The position numbers and the translations under genes were made by a program. This document shows positions 46,510 through 56,700 of a stretch of DNA of 64,000 nucleotides, one piece after another. The notes below the pieces were generated by a model. That model saw only the letters and a program-made list of their open reading frames with translations, was not told where the DNA came from and did no database searches. The stretch's first letter is position 1; each line of letters begins with the position of its first letter. Where the stretch lies: positions 1,323,256 through 1,387,255 of the forward strand of contig JAGYJJ010000004.1 of assembly GCA_018402235.1 (NCBI GenBank), read 5' to 3'. The stretch is from Candidatus Nanopelagicales bacterium (GTDB lineage: Bacteria > Actinomycetota > Actinomycetes > S36-B12).

Positions 46510-47958
46510 CTAGCGGCGCTGGAGTACCGCTTCGATAACGTCCTTGGCTATCGGAGCCCCAAGCCCGTTTCCGCTCACTTCTTCCAGCCCTGCGTCTTCG
46601 ACTAAAACCGCCACCGCCACCTGGGGAGCGGCCGCCGGAGCGAAGGCGACGAACCATGCCACGGTGGGGCGATCGTTGCCGGTCTGGGCAGTGCCGGTTT
46701 TCCCCGCCACCCGAACATCGGGGATGCGAACGTTGGTGCCGGTGCCGTTTTCCACGGTGTTCACCATCATCTCGGTGAGCGCGAGGGCTTCACTGGGGCG
46801 CATCGCATCGGCGAAAACCTCAGGCTCGGTGGTTTGCAGAATCGATAGGTCCGGTCCGCGAACTTCTTGAATCAGGTACGGACGCATCGTTCGGCCGCTG
46901 TTGCCGACCGCTGCAGTGACCATCGCCATCTGCAGGGCGGTGGCGCGAACATCGAACTGTCCGATCGCGCTCATAGCGGTCTGCGGCGCATCCGGATTCT
47001 CGGGGAACCGAGAGGTGGCCGCCCGCAGCGGGATCTCGAAGCTGGTGTCAAAACCAAATGCCTGTGCTTGCTCGCGGATCGCATCGGCACCGAGTTCATT
47101 GCCCAACCAGGCGAACGCGGTGTTGCACGAGATAGCGAGTGCATCGCGCAACGTGACTTGACCGCCCGGGCCGCACTGCTGCCGGTTCCAGTTGCGCAGT
47201 TCTTTGTCCGATAGCGGCAACCGATACGTGCGCGGACCGGGGATCACGGAGTTGGGGTTGAAGCGGCCCGACGCTAACGCCGCCGCTGCGGTCACCAACT
47301 TGAACGTTGATCCCGGTGGATTAAGTGCCACCACCGGACGGTTCAGCAGTGGTTTATCTGGATCGGATTCCAGGCGGTTGTAGTACTCGCGGATTTCGGC
47401 GGGATCGTGAGAGGAGAGCTTGTTGGGATCGAAGGACGGTGATTGCACCGACGCCAGGATGCGCCCGGTGGCTGGTTCGATCGCCACCACCGCACCCTTC
47501 TTCCCGCGCAAGCCGAGGTACGCCGCGCGCTGCGCGGCTGCATCGATCGTGGTGGTGACCGCGCCGCCCACGGGCTGACGCCCGGACACCAACTGCTGGA
47601 TGCGATCGACCGCGAAGATGTCCGCGCGCCCGTTCAGGATGCGGTTCTCGGTGCGCTCCAAACCGGTGGCGCCGTAGATGAGTGAGTAAAAACCCGTGAC
47701 CGGCGCATACAACCGCGGATTTGAGTACGTGCGCAGGAACTTCAGTGTCCCGCCGGTTTCCACCGACCGCGCTACCGGATCGTTGCCGACCAGAATCGGC
47801 CCGCGCTCGCGGTCGTATTCGGCGAGCAGGATGCGTTGGTTGCCGGGGCGGTCGCGGTAATCGCCGGCGTTCACCACCTGGATAAGCGTGATGTTCACCA
47901 GCACCGCCACCATCAGCAGTGCGAATACGAAGGACAGTCGTCGGATTTGCCGGCTCAT
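46510..47958 (-). CDS. pbpA: Peptidoglycan transpeptidase, class B PBP (PbpA)
   Basis: 482 residues with an N-terminal membrane anchor (LSFVFALLMVAVLVNITLIQ), a dimerisation domain and the transpeptidase domain. Active-site Ser217 in STFK (217-220), SCN at 277-279, and KTG at 420-422. It is the elongation/division PBP partner of RodA next door. Overlaps rodA by 4 bp. Confidence 0.95.
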   Translation of the reverse strand: MSRQIRRLSFVFALLMVAVLVNITLIQVVNAGDYRDRPGNQRILLAEYDRERGPILVGNDPVARSVETGGTLKFLRTYSNPRLYAPVTGFYSLIYGATGLERTENRILNGRADIFAVDRIQQLVSGRQPVGGAVTTTIDAAAQRAAYLGLRGKKGAVVAIEPATGRILASVQSPSFDPNKLSSHDPAEIREYYNRLESDPDKPLLNRPVVALNPPGSTFKLVTAAAALASGRFNPNSVIPGPRTYRLPLSDKELRNWNRQQCGPGGQVTLRDALAISCNTAFAWLGNELGADAIREQAQAFGFDTSFEIPLRAATSRFPENPDAPQTAMSAIGQFDVRATALQMAMVTAAVGNSGRTMRPYLIQEVRGPDLSILQTTEPEVFADAMRPSEALALTEMMVNTVENGTGTNVRIPDVRVAGKTGTAQTGNDRPTVAWFVAFAPAAAPQVAVAVLVEDAGLEEVSGNGLGAPIAKDVIEAVLQRR

Positions 47959-49379
47959 ACGCGCTTCACCACTTGGGTCAGTGCATCGTCAGGAGAGGGC
48001 GCGATCGGATCCGGGCGCCGGGCCCGATCGGAGATCCGCAGCAAGATCGCCACGATCACCCAGTTAGCAACCAGCGAGGATCCTCCGTAGGACAAGAACG
48101 GTGTGGTCAATCCGGTGAGCGGGATGAGACCGGTCACCCCGCCGATGATCACGAATACCTGGATGCCCAACACAACCGACAAACCGGCGGCCAACAATTG
48201 TCCGAAGGAATCACGTGCGGCCACGGCAATGCGCAGCCCCCGCTCGATCAAGATCGCATAGAGCAGCACCAGTGCGAACAACCCGGTGATACCGATCTCT
48301 TCGCCCAAAGCCGAGACGATGAAGTCCGTCTTCGCGAACGGCACGAGATTCGGGAAACCCTGGCCGAGCCCGGCGCCCAGCACGCCACCGTTCGCCAACC
48401 CAAAGATGGATTGCACGATCTGGTAGCCACCGGTATCGGAGTAGGCCCACGGGTCCAACCACACGGTCACGCGCGAGCGTACGTGCGCGAAGTTGTAGTA
48501 AGCGGCGAAAGCACCGACGAAGAACAGCAAGCCGCCCAGGATGATCCACGACCGGCGCTGCGTTGCGATGTAGAGCATGCACACGAACAAACCGAAGAAC
48601 AACAACGACGTACCCAGGTCGCGTTCGAACACCAACACCGCAAGGGAGACCAGCCAGGCGATCACCAACGGCCCGAGGTCCTTGGGGCGCGGCAGGTCAA
48701 TGCCGAGGAATTTGGTGCGCACCACCGCGAGTGAGTCGCGCTTGGCAACGAGATACCCGGCGAAGAAGATCGTGAGGAAGATCTTCGCGGCCTCCGCGGG
48801 CTGGAAGGACAGATCACCGATCCGCACCCACAGCGTTGCGCCGTTAACCGTGGTTCCGATGACCGGTGCCAATGGCAGCACCAGCAAGACCAAGCCGGCC
48901 AGGCCGAAGGTGTAGGTGTAGCGCGCCAGCCGGCGGTGATCGGGCAGCAGAGCAAGTACCGCGATGAACAAGATCGTGCCGATCGCGTACCAGGTCAATT
49001 GCGAGTACACATCCGGTGTGGGCGGGGGAGCATCGCTCAACGCGGCTCGACGCGACGCTGCTACGTCGATCCGGTAAATCATCAACAGCCCAAGCATGGT
49101 CAACAACGTTGCGACGGGAAGCATGATCGGATCGGCGTAGCTGGCCCAGATCCGCACCGCGATATGCATGAGCAGCGCCAGTCCGCCCACCACACCGGCG
49201 GTGATCCACAACCGCTCGGTCATGCCTTCGCCGGTCACCCACCCGATCTGCACGGTGCCGAGCAACCCAATGCCCCAGGCCATGATCAGCAGGAAGAACT
49301 CGACCCAACGGCGATTGGGTTTCTTCTTGGGTTTGTCCACCGGGTCCGCGAACCCGTCGAACTCCTCCACCACGCTCAC
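47955..49379 (-). CDS. rodA: SEDS glycosyltransferase RodA/FtsW
   Basis: 474 residues, ten or more membrane helices. Signature segments: NGATLWVRIGDLSFQPAE, AKIFLTIFFAGYLVAKRDS, FERDLGTSLLFFGLFV and TDFIVSALGEEIGITGLFAL with GLIPLTGLTTPFLSYGGSS. It polymerises glycan strands together with the class B PBP encoded next to it. The N-terminus is a charged cytoplasmic tail of about 25 residues. Overlaps pbpA and pstP by 4 bp each. Confidence 0.95.
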   Translation of the reverse strand: MSVVEEFDGFADPVDKPKKKPNRRWVEFFLLIMAWGIGLLGTVQIGWVTGEGMTERLWITAGVVGGLALLMHIAVRIWASYADPIMLPVATLLTMLGLLMIYRIDVAASRRAALSDAPPPTPDVYSQLTWYAIGTILFIAVLALLPDHRRLARYTYTFGLAGLVLLVLPLAPVIGTTVNGATLWVRIGDLSFQPAEAAKIFLTIFFAGYLVAKRDSLAVVRTKFLGIDLPRPKDLGPLVIAWLVSLAVLVFERDLGTSLLFFGLFVCMLYIATQRRSWIILGGLLFFVGAFAAYYNFAHVRSRVTVWLDPWAYSDTGGYQIVQSIFGLANGGVLGAGLGQGFPNLVPFAKTDFIVSALGEEIGITGLFALVLLYAILIERGLRIAVAARDSFGQLLAAGLSVVLGIQVFVIIGGVTGLIPLTGLTTPFLSYGGSSLVANWVIVAILLRISDRARRPDPIAPSPDDALTQVVKRV

Positions 49380-50947
49380 GGTGTTTCCTCAACGCGTGTT
49401 TCCTCAACGATTGCTGGTGCGGGCGACGGAATTGCAGTGGGGCTCTCGGGAGTCGGTACCTCGTCAACCGGCGCGTTGCTCAAACTCCCCGGGCACCCGG
49501 CCGGCGGGAACACCGTTCGGCACTCCGATGCGCGTGATTCCAACTCAGCCACGATGCGCTGCGCATCGGTCAGGCTCTCGGCGGGAATGCCCTTGCTCAC
49601 GAGTTCTTGATCGAACAATGGCAACTCACCCACCGGCAACTGTGTATCGAGGTCCAAGCTGGACAGGCGGATCCCACCCAGGTTCGCTTGGACGCCCTGG
49701 TAGATGCCCACGGTTCCGGTGCCCGCGCTGCCGTTGACCGCCACGTACCACTGGTTGTTCAACCACGTTTGTGCCGCGATTAAGCCGCCATACGTCACGG
49801 CCGCGATCACGGCGATCAGTGCGATGTAAATACTCGCGAACTTTGCTCGACGACGCCTCTTCTCCTTACGCACCGCCGCGGATTGCGCATCGCGCATCGC
49901 CTGCTCGGCCGCTGGAACGATCAGATCCGCGTCCACCAGCGGTTGCGGAGCGGTGGCTGGCCCACCGTCGAGTTTCACCGGAGCATCCGGAGCATCGGGA
50001 TCGGGCTGGGAATCATCGGGAAATCGCACGCCGGGCAATTGCGCACGCACGCGCGGTTCACCCGCAGCACCTACCACCACCGGCGCGAATAACTCCTCGC
50101 GAACGGACTCATCCACGATCACATCCGCAACCACCACGGTCACGTTGTCCGGTGCACCTCGCTCCAGCGCCAGGTCCACCAATCGCGTGACGCACCCGGT
50201 TGGATCGCTCATCGTCAACGAACCTGCAATCGATGCTTCATCGACAACACCGGAAAGCCCGTCGGTGCATAGCAGGTACCGATCACCTGCTCGCGCCTCG
50301 CGCACCGACAGATCTGCCTCAACCGGGTTCATCCCATCGAGCGCGCGCATCAGCAGCGACCGCTTCGGGTGCGTAGCGGCTTGCTCTTCGGTGATGCGAC
50401 CGGCGTCCACCAGCGTCTGCACGAACGTGTGATCGTGGGTGAGTTGCTGCAACTGGTTATCGCGAAACAAATACGCGCGTGAATCACCCACGTGCACGAG
50501 CGCCACACGCCCCCCGAGCCAATACAGTCCCGTGACGGTGGTTCCCATCCCGGTGAGGTCGGGTTCTTCATTGATGATCGCGCTAATCGTTTCGCCCACC
50601 GAATCAATCGAATCGGTCAGTGAGTTCAACAACTCCGACGACGACGGCGGATGCACGTCCAAGTCAGCAACTGTGGCCACCGCCACCGCCGACGCCAACT
50701 CACCGGCTGCGTGACCGCCCATCCCATCGGCCACCAACAACAACCGCGGCCCCGCGTATCCGGAGTCTTCGTTGCCCGGACGCACCAATCCCACATCCGA
50801 GCGTGCGGCGGAGCGCAGCGTCAGCGGTCGATCATCTGCAGGCAACACCAGCGCCGCTTGACCGGTTTCCTCTATTTCTACCTCGGCAGAATCACCAGCA
50901 CCGCCCGGACCGGTGCTGCCGGAGCCTTCTAACTCCTCGTCGGCCAT
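49376..50947 (-). CDS. pstP: PP2C-type serine/threonine phosphatase PstP
   Basis: 523 residues. The PP2C domain has VADGMGGHAAGELAS, GDSRAYLFRD, CTDGLSGVVD and DNVTVVVADV metal-site motifs after an acidic N-terminal extension of about 45 residues. A basic stretch (VRKEKRRRRAKFA) leads into one transmembrane helix (SIYIALIAVIAAVTYGGLI), then an extracytoplasmic domain ending in a Pro/Thr-rich tail. It reverses PknB phosphorylation. Overlaps rodA by 4 bp. Confidence 0.95.
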   Translation of the reverse strand: MADEELEGSGSTGPGGAGDSAEVEIEETGQAALVLPADDRPLTLRSAARSDVGLVRPGNEDSGYAGPRLLLVADGMGGHAAGELASAVAVATVADLDVHPPSSSELLNSLTDSIDSVGETISAIINEEPDLTGMGTTVTGLYWLGGRVALVHVGDSRAYLFRDNQLQQLTHDHTFVQTLVDAGRITEEQAATHPKRSLLMRALDGMNPVEADLSVREARAGDRYLLCTDGLSGVVDEASIAGSLTMSDPTGCVTRLVDLALERGAPDNVTVVVADVIVDESVREELFAPVVVGAAGEPRVRAQLPGVRFPDDSQPDPDAPDAPVKLDGGPATAPQPLVDADLIVPAAEQAMRDAQSAAVRKEKRRRRAKFASIYIALIAVIAAVTYGGLIAAQTWLNNQWYVAVNGSAGTGTVGIYQGVQANLGGIRLSSLDLDTQLPVGELPLFDQELVSKGIPAESLTDAQRIVAELESRASECRTVFPPAGCPGSLSNAPVDEVPTPESPTAIPSPAPAIVEETRVEETP

Positions 50948-50954
50948 CGCGCGC

Positions 50955-51451
50955 CTACTTCTGGATCACCAGCGTGGTGCGACCCACGCGCAGCGGCGCA
51001 CCAACGGGCAGGACGGTGGGCGTGGTCAGGCGCGTTCGATCCAGCCAGGTTCCGTTGGTGGACCCGAGATCCTCGGCCACCCACGCGCCCTCGGACTCGT
51101 ATATACGTGCATGGCGACTCGAGGCGTAGTCGTCGTCGATCACAATGGTGGAATCCGGCGCTCGCCCCAACGTCACCTGCGCGCCCTCCAAAGGAACCTC
51201 AGTTCCCGTTAAAGGACCTTCAACCACGACGAGCCGAGTCCCCTTCACCTTGGACCGGCGTGACGTGCGCCCTGAGCGAGCCGATCGACCAGTACGCGGA
51301 GTGCGTGAACCGCGAGCAGCGCCAGCACCATCGGCCGGCCGAGGTGTTTCCCGCGCATGTCACGACGAAGTGCAATGAGCGCGAAGATCACGAACAACCA
51401 GAGCAAGCCCAGGAAGCTGAACCGGGCGAGTGTGAGCGCGAGCTCGGACAC
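50955..51451 (-). pseudogene. fhaB: FHA-domain membrane protein FhaB, split by a frameshift
   Basis: The start frame (ATG 51451) encodes one membrane helix (FSFLGLLWLFVIFALIAL) and RRDMRGKHLGR; the next frame supplies a basic linker (GSRTPRTGRSARSGRTSRRS) and the FHA domain (VTLGRAPDSTIVIDDDYASS, RHARIYES, DLGSTNGTWL). One base is missing between about 51270 and 51345, most likely in the GGCC runs near 51332-51342. The joined protein has about 165 residues, the size of mycobacterial FhaB. It recruits phosphothreonine partners to the division/elongation apparatus. Confidence 0.84.
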
Positions 51452-51454
51452 GAC

Positions 51455-52210
51455 TCAGCCGCTCCGATAGACCAACGACGTCCCACCGATTTTCACCACG
51501 GCGCCATCTTCAAGTGCTGCCTCGGAGATCTTCTGCCCGTTCAACAAGGTTCCGTTGGTGGATTTCAGATCCCGCACCAGCGCTGGCGTGCCGACCACGA
51601 TCTCGCAGTGCTTACGCGAAACGCCTGGATCTTCCACGCGGATGTCCGCATCGGTGCCACGGCCGAGAACTGTGATCGCCCGCACCAGCGGATACGCCTG
51701 ACCACCGACTTCCAGTCGCGGCTGTCCACCGGACGGTGCCGCAGCAGCAGGTGCAGATTCCCCAGAACCACTCGCTGCCACCCCCGCGGCAGCCGGCTCC
51801 GGCACGATCGCTTCGACCACGCCCACCTTCGAGGTGACCTCGGCCTTTGCCTCGCTGCGCACCCGGAAGATCCCGGTCTCGAGTTCCTCGTCCTCGCTCA
51901 TCGTGACGCGGGTCTGACCGAGCAGCGTGTAGTGCTGCTCACCGGCGTAGTTCGTGACCAAGGTGGCCAACTCGCTGCCCAGTGCGTCCTTGAAGACGGC
52001 CAACCGGGTGTAGTCGTGGTGGGAGAGCTCGATGTGGAACACATTCGGGATCACCGTGCGGTCCCGGTCCAGCACGCTGGCCCGGTCGTCCACCTCGCGC
52101 TGCAGCGCCGCCGCGAGCTCCACCGGCTGGACCTCAGCCTTGAACGCCTTGGCGAACGCACCGTTCACCACCCGGTCCAGGGAGTCCTCGAACTTCTGCA
52201 GCAAGCCCAC
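51455..52210 (-). CDS. fhaA: FHA-domain protein FhaA (DUF3662)
   Basis: 251 residues. The N-terminal DUF3662 domain (GLLQKFEDSLDRVVNGAFAKAF to about 120) is followed by an Ala/Ser/Gly-rich linker. The C-terminal FHA domain has LGRGTDADIRVEDPGVSRKH and LKSTNGTLLNGQKI. FhaA binds phosphorylated MviN-pseudokinase in mycobacteria, linking it with the pseudokinase gene at 9801. First gene of the fhaA-fhaB-pstP-rodA-pbpA-pknB run; fhaB lies 3 bp downstream. Confidence 0.95.
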   Translation of the reverse strand: MGLLQKFEDSLDRVVNGAFAKAFKAEVQPVELAAALQREVDDRASVLDRDRTVIPNVFHIELSHHDYTRLAVFKDALGSELATLVTNYAGEQHYTLLGQTRVTMSEDEELETGIFRVRSEAKAEVTSKVGVVEAIVPEPAAAGVAASGSGESAPAAAAPSGGQPRLEVGGQAYPLVRAITVLGRGTDADIRVEDPGVSRKHCEIVVGTPALVRDLKSTNGTLLNGQKISEAALEDGAVVKIGGTSLVYRSG

Positions 52211-52299
52211 CCGTTGATGCTACTTCCCTCATGGCTCTCGAAGCCGCAGGCAATGAGCCCACCTGTACCCTTGACCCGCTGCCCACCCAGGTGGGCCGC

Positions 52300-52383
52300 G
52301 CGCGAGTGGCGGAATAGGCAGACGCGCACGGTTCAGGTCCGTGTGCCCGAAAGGGCATGGGGGTTCAACTCCCCCCTCGCGCA
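52300..52383 (+). tRNA. tRNA-Leu (CAG)
   Basis: Acceptor GCGCGAG pairs with CTCGCGC, discriminator A, anticodon CAG in loop TTCAGGT, a class II variable arm (TGCCCGAAAGGGCA) and TΨC arm GGGGGTTCAACTCCCCC. 84 nt. Same position downstream of fhaA as in mycobacteria. Confidence 0.96.
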
Positions 52384-52392
52384 CCAAACGAA

Positions 52393-52431
52393 GAAGGCTC
52401 CCGCCTCACATTTCAGTGAGGGGGAGCCTTC
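52393..52431. terminator. Hairpin terminator after tRNA-Leu
   Basis: GAAGGCTCCC and GGGAGCCTTC form a 10-bp stem, extended by CTCAC/GTGAG around an ATTTCA loop. No strong T-run, so it may be rho-independent only in part. Confidence 0.75.
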
Positions 52432-52574
52432 TGCGTGCGCAGCACAATCAGGTGACACAGGACGTAGGGGGTTCCCCACCTGGCTGTTTCGGTGCAGGGC
52501 TGTGGGGCGCAGGATCCATCGCACCACCCGCACGGCATTCGCCGAGGCGGGTTCGAGGCGGAGGGAGCCTGCAG

Positions 52575-52752
52575 ATGGCTGGGTCGAAGTTGATTGCGTT
52601 GATCGGTTTACTCGTCGTCGGCGTCATCTTGATCGTCCAGATGGCCCAAGGCGAATACAAATGCCCTGCACTGGATCGGGCTGGTTGCTATTGCGGTTGC
52701 GTTGATCGCAACGGTGGTGGACATGCGCAAGTCCTCGCGAGCTTTGGGTTAG
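52575..52752 (+). pseudogene. Small two-helix membrane protein, split by a +1 frameshift
   Basis: ATG 52575 after GGAGGGAG. The first frame gives helix KLIALIGLLVVGVILIVQMA and GEY; after removal of one A in the AAA run at 52659-52661 the second gives LHWIGLVAIAVALIATVVDM, RKSSRALG and a stop at 52750. Joined length is about 58 residues with two transmembrane helices. Unknown function; both halves are hydrophobic in just these frames, which supports one gene. Confidence 0.6.
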
Positions 52753-52769
52753 CTGCACGCACACGAAAA

Positions 52770-52805
52770 CTCCTGCATCCCCGGGGGAAACCGGGGATGC
52801 AGGAG
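52770..52805. terminator. Perfect 15-bp hairpin, bidirectional terminator
   Basis: CTCCTGCATCCCCGG, loop GGGAAA, and CCGGGGATGCAGGAG form a perfect stem. Located between the small membrane protein (plus) and the fasciclin gene (minus), so it can serve both. Confidence 0.85.
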
Positions 52806-52833
52806 CGTGATCGTTCGAGCGTGCGTGTGGTGC

Positions 52834-53475
52834 TTACGGGTTCATCGGCAACAGCACTGCGTTGATGCCGTGCGCAACCTGCTTGTTACCTTCGTTGATG
52901 TCCACCTGAGAAAGAATCACCCGCGGGTTCGGCAGCTTCTTCGCGCCATCAATGAGCGTGATCGACGGCTTGGATGCGTTCACGCGAACGCGGAAGGTCT
53001 CGCCCTCGAGCGCGGTGTTCAAGCGAGCGCCGTTGGCCTGCAGAGCGTCCTGCGACAAGATCGTTGCGCCAGGAACAACGTGGTAGAGCAGAACCTGCTC
53101 GACCATCGGGATGCCCAAGCTGGCAACGGTGTTGAACGCCTTGCGCTCGGTCTTGACCTTCTTGCCCGTCAACGCGGTCGCGAGGTTCATGAACGCGCGG
53201 TCGTTCGGGATGAATGCGGTGAGGGCGGTGTCGCCGTCGGTTAGAACGCTCACGGCTGAATCGGGCTTGGCGGCGAGAACTGCTTCGACGGCCTTGGTGA
53301 GGATGTCGTAATCGGTGAAGTCCCGATCGAACTTCGCTTGGCCGGCCTGCAGGACCGTGGCCAGGGACGTGGTGCCCTCGTCGGCCTGCGAGGCAGGGGC
53401 GGCTATGAGGGAAAGGGCGAGTGCGCCGGCGGCAACGCCTGCGGCGGCAGCCCGCGAGATGAACGACTTACGCAT
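52834..53475 (-). CDS. Secreted fasciclin (FAS1) domain protein
   Basis: 213 residues with a signal peptide (RAAAAGVAAGALALSLIAAPASQA) and one FAS1 domain. Conserved boxes are TALTAFIPNDRAFMNLA (H1-like) and LLYHVVPGATI (H2-like), and the C-terminal GINAVLLPM ends the fold. FAS1 proteins mediate adhesion. 5' region holds AAGGAG-type spacing before ATG 53475. Neighbouring adhesin gene points the other way. Confidence 0.92.
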   Translation of the reverse strand: MRKSFISRAAAAGVAAGALALSLIAAPASQADEGTTSLATVLQAGQAKFDRDFTDYDILTKAVEAVLAAKPDSAVSVLTDGDTALTAFIPNDRAFMNLATALTGKKVKTERKAFNTVASLGIPMVEQVLLYHVVPGATILSQDALQANGARLNTALEGETFRVRVNASKPSITLIDGAKKLPNPRVILSQVDINEGNKQVAHGINAVLLPMNP

Positions 53476-53737
53476 GGGGGACTCCTTGGTTAGGTACCGC
53501 TGTCTTTGCGGTTGTTAACCAGTAGTTCGCTTTGCGGGAGCCTTTTGGATGCAGGCGGCATCGACATTTCTTGGACAAGGGCTGGTTTTCGGACTGTTTT
53601 CGTTCATCCGCACCCCGCCTGGGTGCTTCTAAGGAAGCATTCGGATAACCGATCGTTGATGCGGGGGGGCAGCGGCGTGTTGTGATTTCCTCTTCACCGG
53701 GGTGAACCCGGTTTCACGTGGGGAAAGGGTCGTGTAG
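53476..53737. other. Divergent intergenic region between fasciclin and adhesin genes
   Basis: 262 bp, no gene seen. Contains GGTTTCACGTGG (53709-53720), a partial parS-like match, too degenerate to call. Promoters for the two divergent genes are expected here but none was convincing. Confidence 0.4.
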
Positions 53738-56700
53738 ATGGTGCGTCGAATGCGCCTGACTCTCGTGATGGCTAGCGCTCTGGCCTTGATGCTGGCCGGT
53801 TTCAGCGCCCCCGCCGTCCAGGCCGCGGACGGCACCGGCACGTTCGCGCAGTGGTCGAACCCCTCGGGAACCCCGGCCTCGGCCATTGCCGGCTTTCCTT
53901 CGACCAACTTCCCCAATATGCGCGTTGCCGCCCAGCCAACCAGCACAGGTGTAACTGAACGTTGCGTCCATCAGTGTTGCGACGTCCGCCACATTGCCCG
54001 GTCGCACACCGTTCGGTCAGCGATTCGGGACGTCGTCAGGCAAGCAGTATTTGAGTGTTGGTGGTCCCACGAACACCGGACTAACAGCCGCCATCACCTT
54101 CACTTTTGATACACCCACCCCGGCGGGCACATGGGCGTTCGCACTCGGTGATGTGGATGCGGAGGAAATCACGGTCTTGGCGACAGCGTCCGACGGGACT
54201 ACTGCGCTGAGCGCAGCGGAGTTGGGATGGCAGGGCGGCTTCAACTACACGACATCAAGCACGCTTGTACCTACGTGGAACCCCAGCACACGCGTTCTCA
54301 CCGGAGCGACAGGAACCGATACGAGTGGGGAGACAGGTTGGTTCGCACCAACTGTTGACGTAAAAACTGTCACGCTTACTCAGGAAAGTCTCGTTGGCTT
54401 TCCGACGTACCAAGTCTGGATTGCCACGGACAACACTGCGTCAACACCCATCTGCGAATCGGGAGTCAAACCCGATGGCACTCGCTACGAGTGCTTCCTG
54501 AGTGGGACCACGAACTGGACTGTTCCGTTGGGAGTTGAGGAAATTAACTACCTCGTGGTAGGCGGCGGTGGCGGCGGAGGTGATGACAATGCCGGCGGCG
54601 GTGGCGCCGGTGGATTGATTGAGAGCTCAACCCCCTTGCCCGTCACCCCGGGTGATGTGTTCGCGGTCACTGTTGGCGAAGGCGGGGCAGGTGGAACCGG
54701 AGTTCATCCCAACTCGACGCCGGGAGAGAACGGGGAGGACAGCTTCATTGCTCAAGGTGGCACTGACGTGGCGCGCGCCGATGGCGGCGGTGGCGGTGGC
54801 GCCGGCCAATCCGGCCGGGAAGACGGTCTTGATGGCGGATCCGGTGGTGGCGGCGCAGGAGAGATCAACCCTGCAGGATCCGGTGGCACAGGGACCGTCG
54901 GCCAAGGGCAAAACGGCGGGAACGGAGTCAGTGCAGGCAATGGCGGTGGTGGTGGCGGCGGCGGGGCTACTTCTGTCGGCGCCAACGGAAACGGAACCGC
55001 AGGCGGCAACGGTGGCGCAGGTAAGTCCTCCAGCATCATGACGGCCGCCACCTTCTTTGCCGGTGGCGGCGGTGGAGCAGGTGACCGATCAACGAATGCT
55101 CAAGGTCTGGGTGGCGCCGGCGGCGGCGGTAACGCAGGTAACCCTCCGATAGCTGGCACGCCGAACACCGGTGGCGGCGGCGGTGGTGGCTCCTACGACG
55201 GCACAACGGCCAACGGTGCAGCCGGTGGTCGCGGCATCGTCATCATCAGTTACACGCTGACCTCACACAACATCACGTACAACGCCAACGGTGGCACAGG
55301 GGCGCCCGAGTCCTGGAGCGGGGCTTACCGGTGAGACTTTGACGTTGTCTTCGACCACGCCCACACGAACTGGTTACACCTTTAACGGTTGGAACACAGC
55401 CGTTGGTGGCGGTGGCACCCCATACGCAGCAGGTGGATCGCTCACGCTGAGCACGGTGGACGTGATCTTGTACGCGCAGTGGACACCTATTCAATACACA
55501 ATTTCGTACAACCTGAATGGTGGCAGCGGAACTGCGCCCGCGAGCGTCAATGTGAACTACGCGGCCACAGCCACTGTCACGTCCACAGTCCCCACGCGTA
55601 CCGGCTTCTGGTTCAACGGCTGGAACACAGCGGCTAATGGATCCGGGTCGGCCTACGCGAGCAACGGCACCTTCACCATGCTGGGTGATGTCACGTTGTT
55701 CGCGCAGTGGGTGGCTGATGAATTTGAACTCGCGTACAACGCGAATGGTGGAGTGGGCGCTCCGGATGCAATCGTGACGACTGTTGGAAACGTCAGTTTG
55801 AGTAGTCAGGTACCAACACGAACCGGCTACAGCTTTGCGGCGTGGCACGATAACCCTGGCGGCTCCGGTACCGCGTACGCGTCAGGCGCCACCTTCAACG
55901 TAACAGGCGACAGCATCGTCTATGCCAAGTGGACAGCCATCGATTACACGATCACCTATAACAACAACGGGGCGACCGGTGGATCAACACCAGCGCAGCA
56001 GACGGGTCTGAACTATTTGAGTTCCGTCACGGTTAACTCATCCGATATTCCAACACGAACCAACTTTGTTTTCGGCGGATGGAGCACCGCATCCAACGGC
56101 ACCGGAACTGTGTATGCGCCCGGCGGAACTTTCTTGATGCCGGCTTCGAACCTGACTTTGTACGCCGTGTGGATCGGCGAGACCGTCGAGCTCCATTACG
56201 ACCTGAGTGGCGGCACCGGTGGACCCGCTGACACTCCGGAGGTTCCCGGAAGCACGGTGGTCATTCCCTCTACGACTCCCACAAAGTCCGGTTTCGTGTT
56301 CCAAGGCTGGAATACCGCCAACGACGGTTCCGGCACCTCGTATTCCGCCGGTGACACCTTCACCATGCCTGCTGCGAATCTGACGCTCTATGCGCAGTGG
56401 GGCACCACTCCCGCGCCTGCTCCGGCACCTGCTGCGAGTTCCGTGCAGTACACCGTGACGATTGACCCGAATCAGGGTGTGTGCTCGACCACGAGTGTGA
56501 GTGGTGCGGCGAATAGTTGGGTAAATCTGCCTGGAGTCGATTCGTGCACGCGTGATGGTTACTCACTTCGCGGATTTGGCGTGGACGCCGATGGACAAGG
56601 TCAGGTGTTCGCACCAGGTGCACCGATTCAGTTGACCGGCGATAACCGCCTTTTCGCGATCTGGACCGACGTGGCTTCTGGTCCCGAGCCGTTCATGTGC

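Noticed and set aside
51107-52705. 532-residue plus-strand ORF
   Set aside because: It runs antisense through fhaA, fhaB and tRNA-Leu, has no family pattern, and the opposite strand holds well-supported genes.
53709-53720. parS-like GGTTTCACGTGG
   Set aside because: Only half of the palindrome is present; the second half is GGGGAA.
54627-55051. Pro-rich and Ala-rich minus-strand ORFs
   Set aside because: They are reverse frames of the glycine-rich adhesin domain.
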